A model generated the notes under the pieces. That model was not told the origin of the DNA. It made no database searches and saw nothing but the letters and a program-made list of their open reading frames with translations. From NCBI RefSeq assembly GCF_003611585.1, contig NZ_RAVW01000032.1, positions 1 to 38,795 on the forward strand: DNA of 38,795 bases, given 5' to 3'. The translations under genes and the position numbers were made by a program. This document shows, one piece after another, positions 15,743 through 23,101 of this stretch; the stretch's first letter is position 1; the number at the start of each line of letters is the position of its first letter. The stretch comes from Corallococcus exercitus (GTDB lineage Bacteria > Myxococcota > Myxococcia > Myxococcales > Myxococcaceae).

Positions 15743-17533
15743 ATGCGCGACACGCACCTACCACCAAGCTGGGCTATGACAGAAATCTCCAGTGTCAGTC
15801 AGTTTCTTGGAGGAGGAACACCGCCCAAGAATGACAGCAGGTACTGGGATCATGGAACAGTCCCTTGGGTTTCGCCCAAGGACATGAAGTCATTCAACCT
15901 TCAGACTAGCGAGGATCGCGTAACAGAAGACGCGCTCTCGCTACTTCCATTAGTGCCTTCAAACAGTGTACTCGTCGTAGTGCGCTCTGGAATTCTCGCG
16001 CACTCGCTCCCCGTGGCAGTCAACAGCCTCCCGGTCACAGTCAATCAAGACATACGCGCCATCGTCCCCGAACCAGACATTTCTGCGCGCTACCTGGCTT
16101 GGCAACTAGTCGCACGAGCACAGAAGATACTAGCCACCTGTTCAAAACAAGGAACAACTGTCCCCAGCATTGAAAGCCCTGCCCTTGCTCGATTTCAAAT
16201 CGCAATAGCTCCCAAGGCAGAACAAACCCGCATTGTCGAGAAACTCGAAGCGCTAATCTCAAGCCTGAACGCAGGCATTTCAGAGCTCAAATCAGCACTT
16301 CAAAAGCTCGACCTGCTCGAGCAATCCTTGCTGAACTCCGCTGTCAATGGAGACCTTTCCGCAGAATGGCGCAGCAGTCAAGCCCGTCGGAAGGCACCGT
16401 TGGAAAACGGGACGCAAGCGCTCCAGGAAATTCTAACTGAGCGACGCTCTCGCTGGGAAACAAAACAAATTGAGAAGTTCAAAAAGAGTAATCGCGCGCC
16501 TCCAGCAGATTGGCGCGACACTTATCCAGAACCGGCCCTCCCCTACCTAGCGAATCTGCCGAACCTTCCGGATGGATGGACTTGGGCAAGCCTGGACATG
16601 CTAGGCGAAATCACATCAGGCATTGCAAAAGGGACCAAACGAACTGCCGACGCACGCCTGCGCGAAGTACCGTATCTGCGGGTTGCCAATGTGCAGCGTG
16701 GATATCTCGATCTTCGTGACGTGAAACTTATCCCGGCAACCGAATCTGAGATAGACGAGCTAGCCCTTCAAAATGGAGATATCTTACTAAATGAAGGCGG
16801 GGACCGCGACAAATTGGGACGCGGCTGGGTGTGGCGAAATGAACTCCCTGAGTGCATTCACCAAAACCATGTCTTCAGGGTGCGGCCATATTCAACAAAA
16901 ACCATCTCCGAATTCATCTCCCACCACAGCAACACCTTCGGCCAAGCCTGGTTTCAGTCCACAGGAAAGCAAACAACAAACCTGGCCTCGATAAACCTAA
17001 GCGCGCTCAGGTCCTTTCCCGTGCCGATACCTCCGCCAGAGGAGCAGCAGGAAATCATCAAGCAACTCGACCTTCACCAGAGTTCGCTTAAGGCACAAAG
17101 ATTGAGCCTCACGCACGGAATCTCTCAATCAGAGCTTCAGCGCGGCAACATTCTGCGCGCGGCATTTTCAGGAGAGTTAACAACCCAGAATCCTGAAGAT
17201 GAGCCAGCAAGTATTCTACTATCCCGCATCGCCACCGCACGGACGAATCATCCGAAGACAAGAAAACAGCCTAAACGCCCTCGCCTTACCACAGCAAACC
17301 GAGGATCAATGATTCGTACGGTCGAGAATGTACTTTCCGAGGCAGGAGACTGGCTCCCTGCCAGCGAGGTATTCAAGCGCTGCGGAGTTAGCGATGGCGC
17401 CGAGACCGACCAAATTCAAGCTATCTACGCGGAGCTTCGAGCACTAGACATGAACCAAAGACTACTAAGCAAACCAGTCATCGACCAGCACGGACGCAAA
17501 ACACACGACGAGCTGAGGCTGGCCCCCAAATAA
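15743..17533 (+). CDS. hsdS: Type I restriction-modification specificity subunit HsdS
   Basis: A 596-residue DNA-recognition subunit. TRD1 occupies about residues 5-170 (opening 'LPPSWAMTEISSVSQFLGGG'), then a central helix ('EQTRIVEKLEALISSLNAG', 'LDLLEQSLLNSAVNGDLS'). TRD2 runs about 275-430 ('LPDGWTWASLDMLGEITSG'), and a second conserved helix follows with 'PPEEQQEIIKQLD' and 'RGNILRAAFSGEL'. Residues about 515-596 are an extra domain ('VENVLSEAGDWLPASEVF...') resembling a winged helix. The two TRDs imply a bipartite target recognised with HsdM. ATG 15743 is chosen over a longer in-frame start at 15641 because it directly precedes the family N-terminus and has AAGGA nine bases upstream. 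No hsdR is found. Confidence 0.92.
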   Translation: MRDTHLPPSWAMTEISSVSQFLGGGTPPKNDSRYWDHGTVPWVSPKDMKSFNLQTSEDRVTEDALSLLPLVPSNSVLVVVRSGILAHSLPVAVNSLPVTVNQDIRAIVPEPDISARYLAWQLVARAQKILATCSKQGTTVPSIESPALARFQIAIAPKAEQTRIVEKLEALISSLNAGISELKSALQKLDLLEQSLLNSAVNGDLSAEWRSSQARRKAPLENGTQALQEILTERRSRWETKQIEKFKKSNRAPPADWRDTYPEPALPYLANLPNLPDGWTWASLDMLGEITSGIAKGTKRTADARLREVPYLRVANVQRGYLDLRDVKLIPATESEIDELALQNGDILLNEGGDRDKLGRGWVWRNELPECIHQNHVFRVRPYSTKTISEFISHHSNTFGQAWFQSTGKQTTNLASINLSALRSFPVPIPPPEEQQEIIKQLDLHQSSLKAQRLSLTHGISQSELQRGNILRAAFSGELTTQNPEDEPASILLSRIATARTNHPKTRKQPKRPRLTTANRGSMIRTVENVLSEAGDWLPASEVFKRCGVSDGAETDQIQAIYAELRALDMNQRLLSKPVIDQHGRKTHDELRLAPK

Positions 17534-17534
17534 C

Positions 17535-19256
17535 ATGCGCCTCAACAAGCTCACAATAGGCAGCCCCAAAAACGGCCAGACACATCAGTTCAAAAACCTA
17601 AAAGACATTACAATTGATTTCGACCAGAACCAGTGGGTCTCCGTAATCATCGGCTGGAATGGCACAGGAAAATCAAACATCCTAGAAGCCCTAGCTGTGA
17701 TTTTTCGCGAGCTAATCGGGGGAAAGAAAATCAAAATCGGTTTCTCCTTCAAGCTCAGCTATACAATGGGCCCTCCAGGCAACGCCAAATACATCCACAT
17801 CGACCACGATCCGGACCGAATAAAGGATCAATTCCATATCCATGTGGCAACAGACCAAGACCTCGCAAGTGGTGACTCAGCAGAGCCATTGAGGCTTGCA
17901 CGCCAAGGCGATCACCCCGTTGGAAAGGCCATTAAACTCGGCACGTTCCTGGCTGAAGGCGATGCATATCTGCCTCGCTACGTGTTTAGCTACTACTCGG
18001 GCGAAAGCACCCGAATGCACGAGGTGTTTCGGCCATACCTTGAAAGCTATGACAGCAAACTACGTAATGGCGAAGACCCAGGCATGAAGCGTCTTTTTTA
18101 CGCCATGCCCGTCCATAGCCAGTTTGTGTTGTTGGCCTTTCTGATTCAGCAGACTCCGATGGTACGGGATTTTCTTGACGTCCAACTTGGACTAAACCCT
18201 GACGAAGGAATTGAATCAGTATTGTTTGTGCTTCGCGAGCCTCCGTGGAAATCAAAGGCCCCGGATGGAGATCCGCGATTCTGGAATGCACGGGGAGTGG
18301 TACGGGATTTTCTCGCTCGGCTATACGACATTGCTTTGGCGCCAATTGAAGTCAAGCGACGCGTCGCAACCTCGATCTGGAACAAGGAGACGCTTCAGTT
18401 TAAATACCTTTATATTAAAAATATCGATGCACTCCGGGTATTGGTCGGCGACCAGCCCCCCGCTCAATTTTTTCGCGACCTCGAAAGCACTTACGTCTCA
18501 GAGCTTATTGAGGAGGTACGAATTAAATTGCGCCTAAGAAAAAATGACGACACTGTTACCTTTCGGGAACTAAGTGAGGGCGAGCAGCAGTTGCTTACCG
18601 TGCTAGGCCTGTTGCGGTTTACAGCCGAAGAGGAGAGTCTTTTCCTTCTAGATGAGCCAGACACCCACCTCAACCCAAGATGGAGCGTCGATTACCTTGG
18701 CTATCTTGAAAAATTCATAGGCTCCGACAGTCATCGCAAAAGCACCAGTCATATCTTACTAACAACACACAATCCATTGGGAGTTGCAGAGCTAGTTAAA
18801 GAGCAAGTTCAGATCCTTCGACTGGAAACCAAGAGTAGCAGTCGACAATTGATTGCCTGTCACCCCGAGATGGATCCTCGGGGCATGGGATATGCTGCTA
18901 TCGTAACCAGCGACATGTTCGGCATAGCTTCTTCTCTAGATCAGCCGACACAACTGTTGCTAGAACGGCAGCGCAACCTAGCGGGCAAGTCACGTCTAAC
19001 AAGCGAAGAGCAAAGCAGCCTCGATCTAATCAACGGACAGTTGGGCCGCTTGGGGTTTATGTTTTTTCACCCTGACGACGAATACTCGCGATATTTAAGG
19101 CTCCGCAACAATCTGTTGACTGAACGCTTCAATACGGAAAACGCAAGCGTCCTGGCAGATCATGTCGTCCAATTAACTCGCGATGAGCGCGAAGGGTTGG
19201 CGAAAACGCTAATATCGAAAATGCTTGAAGAGGAAGAAGCACTTAACGAGAGCTAA
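17535..19256 (+). CDS. AAA/SMC-like ATPase, PtuA/RloA-like
   Basis: A 573-residue ABC/SMC-type ATPase in one chain. Walker A is G40-WNGTGKS-47; the ABC-like signature is LSEGEQQ (346-352); Walker B is 'LFLLDEPDTHLNP' (369-381) with D373/E374; the H-switch is H412 in 'LLTTHNPLG'. The region 60-340 between the ATPase halves replaces the coiled coil of true SMC proteins, and the last about 120 residues form a helical tail. This layout matches defence ATPases such as PtuA of Septu and the AAA_21/RloA-type proteins found in restriction loci. The pairing with the next gene, an HNH nuclease, argues for PtuA-like. It starts one base after the hsdS stop (TAACATG) and is surely co-translated. It likely gates the nuclease by ATP binding. 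Confidence 0.85.
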   Translation: MRLNKLTIGSPKNGQTHQFKNLKDITIDFDQNQWVSVIIGWNGTGKSNILEALAVIFRELIGGKKIKIGFSFKLSYTMGPPGNAKYIHIDHDPDRIKDQFHIHVATDQDLASGDSAEPLRLARQGDHPVGKAIKLGTFLAEGDAYLPRYVFSYYSGESTRMHEVFRPYLESYDSKLRNGEDPGMKRLFYAMPVHSQFVLLAFLIQQTPMVRDFLDVQLGLNPDEGIESVLFVLREPPWKSKAPDGDPRFWNARGVVRDFLARLYDIALAPIEVKRRVATSIWNKETLQFKYLYIKNIDALRVLVGDQPPAQFFRDLESTYVSELIEEVRIKLRLRKNDDTVTFRELSEGEQQLLTVLGLLRFTAEEESLFLLDEPDTHLNPRWSVDYLGYLEKFIGSDSHRKSTSHILLTTHNPLGVAELVKEQVQILRLETKSSSRQLIACHPEMDPRGMGYAAIVTSDMFGIASSLDQPTQLLLERQRNLAGKSRLTSEEQSSLDLINGQLGRLGFMFFHPDDEYSRYLRLRNNLLTERFNTENASVLADHVVQLTRDEREGLAKTLISKMLEEEEALNES

Positions 19257-19257
19257 C

Positions 19258-20070
19258 ATGCGATATGTTGACATTGACGAACTTGTAATGCCAAGTGGAT
19301 GGCTGTCCCGGGCCGGAGCAGCAGCTCTGGCGGTGCTCGCAGGTGACGACCCCAATAACCATTCTATCGTCTGGCGTGACCTCAAGGATGGGCTTGCATC
19401 ACTCCTTGGAGACAAATGTTGGTATTGCGAATCATGGATCGACCGTTCAGATAACGCAGTCGACCATTTCCGGCCGAAAAACAGCGTGAGCGATGCAATT
19501 GCCCCTCACAAGGGATACCGCTGGCTCGCGTTCGACCATCTCAACTACAGATACTCATGTACCTTCTGCAATAGCCGACGCAAAGGCATTGACGACGCAA
19601 CCGTTGGAGGAAAGGCTGATCGCTTTCCCCTGTTGGACGAAGCAAAAAGACTCTACGCACCTGGGCCTCTCGCGCAAGAGCAACCTACACTTCTAGATCC
19701 ATGCGAACTGCACGACTGGGAGCTCCTCGGGTGCCAGCAAGAAAACGGTCAGCCTTGCGCAACTAGTTTCGACCCAATCAAACGGCTTCGAGCGGAGACG
19801 TCTATTGAAATTTACCATCTCCATTACGAACCCACGTGCAAAGTGCGTCACAGAACTGCCGTTCAACTGATCTCAGACATTGAAGAGGCGAAGCGACTGT
19901 TTATCATCGCACAGACCAGCCCGGCTCGCGAAAGAGACTTCTCTAACATGGCGCGTCGGATAAAACGGGCCATCATCCCCAAGGCTCCATTCAGCGGCGA
20001 TATGATATTTTTACTGCGCGGCCAACGGAGTGCAGAACACCCTTGGATTCAACAACTTCTGGAATCATGA
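19258..20070 (+). CDS. HNH endonuclease, PtuB/TIGR02646-like
   Basis: A 270-residue protein with a zinc-supported HNH (beta-beta-alpha-metal) core: C54-WYC57, then 'NAVDHFRPKN' (67-76, catalytic H70), 'YRWLAFDHLNYRYSC' and C101-TFC104-N-S-R-R-K-G. The VDHFRPK...SC.FCN..RK pattern is what I know from the TIGR02646 family and from PtuB of Septu. The C-terminal half is helical ('ETSIEIYHLHYE') and unassigned. ATG 19258 lies one base after the ATPase stop (TAACATG, the same junction as hsdS/ATPase); an 11-residue-longer start inside the ATPase gene is less likely. The product probably cleaves nucleic acid when the ATPase partner is triggered. The stop overlaps an out-of-frame ATG four bases before hsdM. 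Confidence 0.85.
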   Translation: MRYVDIDELVMPSGWLSRAGAAALAVLAGDDPNNHSIVWRDLKDGLASLLGDKCWYCESWIDRSDNAVDHFRPKNSVSDAIAPHKGYRWLAFDHLNYRYSCTFCNSRRKGIDDATVGGKADRFPLLDEAKRLYAPGPLAQEQPTLLDPCELHDWELLGCQQENGQPCATSFDPIKRLRAETSIEIYHLHYEPTCKVRHRTAVQLISDIEEAKRLFIIAQTSPARERDFSNMARRIKRAIIPKAPFSGDMIFLLRGQRSAEHPWIQQLLES

Positions 20071-20074
20071 CCAC

Positions 20075-21544
20075 ATGAAGTCGAATACGCTCATTCAGAA
20101 ATTTTGGAACTATTGCAACACGCTTCGAGATGATGGCGTGAGTCATGGTGAATATCTTGAGCAATTGACCTTTTTGTTGTTCCTCAAATTAGCACATGAG
20201 GATGCCCTCTCTTCGCATCCTGGGAGCTTTCGCGTCCCTAAAGGGTATGATTGGGCATCACTGCGCAACAAGAATGGTAAGCCGCTGACGACACACTATT
20301 CACTTCTTCTGTCGAGGCTTGGCACAAAACCAGGCGTGCTCGGGGCAATATTTCACAATGCTCAGTGCAAAATCCAAGATCCCGCCAAGCTTGCGCTTTT
20401 AATTCGGTTACTCGACGACGAGGACTGGGCAACCACGAGCTTTGATATCAAAGGAGAACTATACGAGGGATTGCTTCAGAAAACCGCTGAAGACACCAAG
20501 AGCGGTGCAGGCCAGTACTTCACCCCACGGCCGCTTATCCGCACGATGGTCGAATGTCTGAATCCAGCGCCGATGAAAACAATTGCAGATCCCGCATGTG
20601 GCACCGGCGGGTTCTTTCTCGGCGCATATTCTTGGCTTCGAGAGAAAAAACTAAACAAAAAGCAACTCAACTTCCTCCAGACTCAAACTTTTCACGGAAA
20701 CGAAATTGTACCTGCGACACTCAGACTTTGCCTGATGAATCTCTTTCTTCACGGCATCGGGAGTCTTGACGAAGAACCTGCGGTTGTGCGTTCCGATGCC
20801 TTGCTATCAAAGCCTAGTCAGCGATACGATTACGTGCTGGCAAATCCGCCTTTCGGCAAGAAAAGCAGCATAACGTTAACAAGCGAGGATGGCGAAGAAG
20901 ATCACGACGCACTCATTCACAAGCGCCCCGACTTCTGGGAGACGACGTCCAATAAGCAGCTTGGATTTTTGCAACATATTGCGGCCATGCTTAGCGAGAA
21001 CGGCAAGGCGGCTGTAGTTCTTCCGGACAACGTTCTTTTTGAGGGGGGTGCAGGAGAGAGGATTCGCCGCAAGCTTTTGGCCACATATGATGTGCACACA
21101 TTGTTGCGTTTGCCCACCGGCATTTTCTACGCTCAAGGAGTCAAAGCCAATGTGCTTTTTTTTGACGCGAAAGCCAAATCAAAAGCTCAGCAAGGAAGCG
21201 GATTGTGGATTTACGACTTAAGAGCGGGCATGAACTTTAGCCTTAAAGCAAAGCCTCTTGAGTCAGGAGATCTTGCTGACTTCATTCTGTGCTTCAACGC
21301 AAGCAATCGCCACAATCGCAAGAGCACCGATAGGTTTAGATATTTTCATTACGAAGATCTGGTCGCGCGCGACAGAGCGAACCTAGACATTTCGTGGCTC
21401 AAAAACGAAGGCGTAGAGAGCGCCAGTACGCTACCGATGCCGGATGTGTTGCAGCGCGAGATCATCGAGCATCTGGAAACTGCGCTGGGCGTGTTCCGCA
21501 GCGTTGCTGAGGCGCTGCCATCAGCCAAGAGAAGGGGGCCTTGA
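20075..21544 (+). CDS. hsdM: Type I restriction-modification methyltransferase HsdM
   Basis: A 489-residue N6-adenine DNA methyltransferase subunit. The HsdM N-terminal helical domain (1-130) contains 'IQKFWNYCNTLRDDGVSHGE'. The SAM-binding motif I is D172-PACGTGG-178, preceded by 'GQYFTPRPLI' (147-156), and the catalytic motif IV is N257-PPF-260. The C-terminal part ends in an unremarkable helix. ATG 20075 gives the family N-terminus; an in-frame start at 20030 would lie in the upstream gene. It acts with HsdS to methylate the bipartite site and protect host DNA. It is the last gene of the run, an unusual position since hsdM and hsdS are normally adjacent. No downstream hsdR remnant is visible in 21545-21666. 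Confidence 0.93.
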   Translation: MKSNTLIQKFWNYCNTLRDDGVSHGEYLEQLTFLLFLKLAHEDALSSHPGSFRVPKGYDWASLRNKNGKPLTTHYSLLLSRLGTKPGVLGAIFHNAQCKIQDPAKLALLIRLLDDEDWATTSFDIKGELYEGLLQKTAEDTKSGAGQYFTPRPLIRTMVECLNPAPMKTIADPACGTGGFFLGAYSWLREKKLNKKQLNFLQTQTFHGNEIVPATLRLCLMNLFLHGIGSLDEEPAVVRSDALLSKPSQRYDYVLANPPFGKKSSITLTSEDGEEDHDALIHKRPDFWETTSNKQLGFLQHIAAMLSENGKAAVVLPDNVLFEGGAGERIRRKLLATYDVHTLLRLPTGIFYAQGVKANVLFFDAKAKSKAQQGSGLWIYDLRAGMNFSLKAKPLESGDLADFILCFNASNRHNRKSTDRFRYFHYEDLVARDRANLDISWLKNEGVESASTLPMPDVLQREIIEHLETALGVFRSVAEALPSAKRRGP

Positions 21545-21666
21545 CCTCACCTGTTTGTTGTTGAACGTGGCTTGCACGATCGCACAAGCAATACATGCCC
21601 CGAAATTTGCGGTGATGATAAATCTAAATTAGAAGCACAGAGGGCATGAAAGATTGGACGTAAAGA

Positions 21667-22920
21667 CTACAGGGTCAGCGCCCCCTTGAGGCCCAGCACG
21701 ATGATGTTGCGCGCGTCCTCGTCACCGCCGGGGCGGATGTACTGGAGGTTGGGTCGCAGCACGAGCCACTCCGTCGCGTGGAGGCTGTAGTACAGCTCGC
21801 CCAGGTACTCCGTGCGAGGGACCGGGATGCTGGGGTCCTGCGCCTGCTTCTGCTTCTGGGCGGTGACGTAGCGCCCGTTGGAGTGCGTGGCGCCCAGCGC
21901 GAAGCCCACGTCGTCATCCGCCCGGCCGAAGACGCCCGTGTACCCCAGGCCCACCGTGTACTGGCCGTCCACTGCGGAGGTGTCCCGGTCCGCGTACGTC
22001 AGCCGCGCGAACACGTTGAGCCCCTGCGCCTCGTTCTCCGCGCCCGCCACGTGCGTGAGCTGCTGGCGCGCGACGAAGTACAGGCCGTAGCGGCCGTCGC
22101 GCTCCACGCCGTCCAGCAGCACGTCCGGCGCGTTGGACGTGTCGTACCAGACGCCCACCTTGTAGAGCCCTTCCAGCGAATCCCCCCGGAACCTGGGGTT
22201 CCACCCCAGCTCCAGGGGCAGCATCACGCCCGTCGCCCCGTTGAAGCGCCCCAGGTAGAAGGCCTCCTCCAGGTTGCGCGGGTTCACCTCGTACGCGGCC
22301 AGCTGCACGTAGGCCACCTTCGCCACGTCCACGCGCAGCCGCGTGCCCCACTGGCTCACCGGCCAGTTGAACCAGTAGTTGCCCACGATGTTGCCGGGCT
22401 GCGCGCCGCAGAAGGTCAGGTTCTGGAAGTCGCAGGGGAAGTCCGCCGTGTCCTCGCCCATGGTGACGCGGCCCAGCTTCAGGTGCACCCGCTCGTCCCA
22501 GAAGAGCTGGTCGTACCAGAGCTGCGTCAGGCGCCCCACGTTGCCGCGCCCGTACACCTCCTGCACCAGCTGGAGGTTCCCCAGCTCCATGTCCGCGTTC
22601 AGGTTGTTGCCGTTGCGGTGCGTGAACGTGAACTGGAAGGTGCCGCCCTTCAGCCCCGCCAGCTTCTCCAGGTCCAGGCCCAACCCCACGTTGAGCTGGC
22701 CCGCCTGCCGCAGCGCATGCCCCTTGCCGCCGCGCGCGTTGTAGGCGAGCTCCGTCACGTAGCGGACCTGCAGCGCGACGCCCAGCTCGTAGAGCAACCC
22801 GCGCGCCCCGCCCCATCCACCGGTGAGGCCCGGGGGCATCTTCGTCTCGGCGGCGAAGGCTGGCCCCGCGCACAGCAGGGCCCACGCCATCACCCACGCC
22901 GCCCAGCCCCGTCCCCGCAT
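21667..22920 (-). CDS. OprB-like carbohydrate-selective porin
   Basis: A 417-residue outer-membrane porin of the OprB family (PF04966 type). A cleavable signal ends near 'AGPAFA' (about residue 24), followed by 'LTGGWGGARGLLYELGVAL', a typical OprB opening. The body is made of alternating amphipathic strands with aromatic ends and 'QLFWDERVHLKLGRV' and 'RDGRYGLYFVARQQLTH' segments; the protein ends with a hydrophobic terminal strand (IIVLGLKGALTL). The likely role is diffusion of sugars or other small solutes. ATG at 22920 is preferred to a GTG at 22944 because of GGGAG eight bases upstream and the compact signal. It stands between the defence island and aspS, is transcribed towards the island, and has no visible sugar-use genes nearby. 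Confidence 0.85.
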   Translation of the reverse strand: MRGRGWAAWVMAWALLCAGPAFAAETKMPPGLTGGWGGARGLLYELGVALQVRYVTELAYNARGGKGHALRQAGQLNVGLGLDLEKLAGLKGGTFQFTFTHRNGNNLNADMELGNLQLVQEVYGRGNVGRLTQLWYDQLFWDERVHLKLGRVTMGEDTADFPCDFQNLTFCGAQPGNIVGNYWFNWPVSQWGTRLRVDVAKVAYVQLAAYEVNPRNLEEAFYLGRFNGATGVMLPLELGWNPRFRGDSLEGLYKVGVWYDTSNAPDVLLDGVERDGRYGLYFVARQQLTHVAGAENEAQGLNVFARLTYADRDTSAVDGQYTVGLGYTGVFGRADDDVGFALGATHSNGRYVTAQKQKQAQDPSIPVPRTEYLGELYYSLHATEWLVLRPNLQYIRPGGDEDARNIIVLGLKGALTL

Positions 22921-23015
22921 CGCGCCCGCTCCCTCGCACGCCACGGATCCTCAATGGCAACGGGCGCCAGGATGTCCAGCCGTGCCGGGGGCCGTCCGTC
23001 GCCTTCCAGCCACTC

Positions 23016-23041
23016 CCCCGGGCCTTGCGAAGGGCCCGGGG
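23016..23041 (-). terminator. GC-rich stem-loop downstream of aspS
   Basis: A perfect 9-bp inverted repeat (CCCCGGGCC / GGCCCGGGG) with an 8-base loop lies 60-86 bases past the aspS stop in its reading direction. There is no T-run, so it is a weak terminator candidate or an mRNA-end structure between aspS and the porin gene. Confidence 0.4.
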
Positions 23042-23101
23042 TGCGGCGAGGAACGAAAGCGGCGCGCCGGGAGTGTCCTCCACCCGGCGTCGTGACACCG
23101 A

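Larger units (their letters stand above)
15490..21660. other. AT-richer defence island (Type I modification plus AAA/HNH pair)
   Basis: The composition changes sharply just upstream of the oxygenase start (about 15490) and returns to GC3-rich coding near 21667. Inside, A/T third positions, TTA/ATA/AGA codons and AT-rich runs are frequent, as around 18400-18420. All four genes lie on the plus strand with gaps of 1-4 bases. The leader 15481-15742 holds no gene and presumably the promoter; 21545-21666 holds nothing recognisable. I found no integrase, transposase, tRNA or convincing direct repeats at the edges, so the transfer mechanism is not evident. Edges are judged by eye. Confidence 0.75.

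Noticed and set aside
15710-21569. The 8-base match TTGAACGT near both island edges as an attachment repeat
   Set aside because: Eight bases is too short over 6 kb, and the flanking bases do not match.
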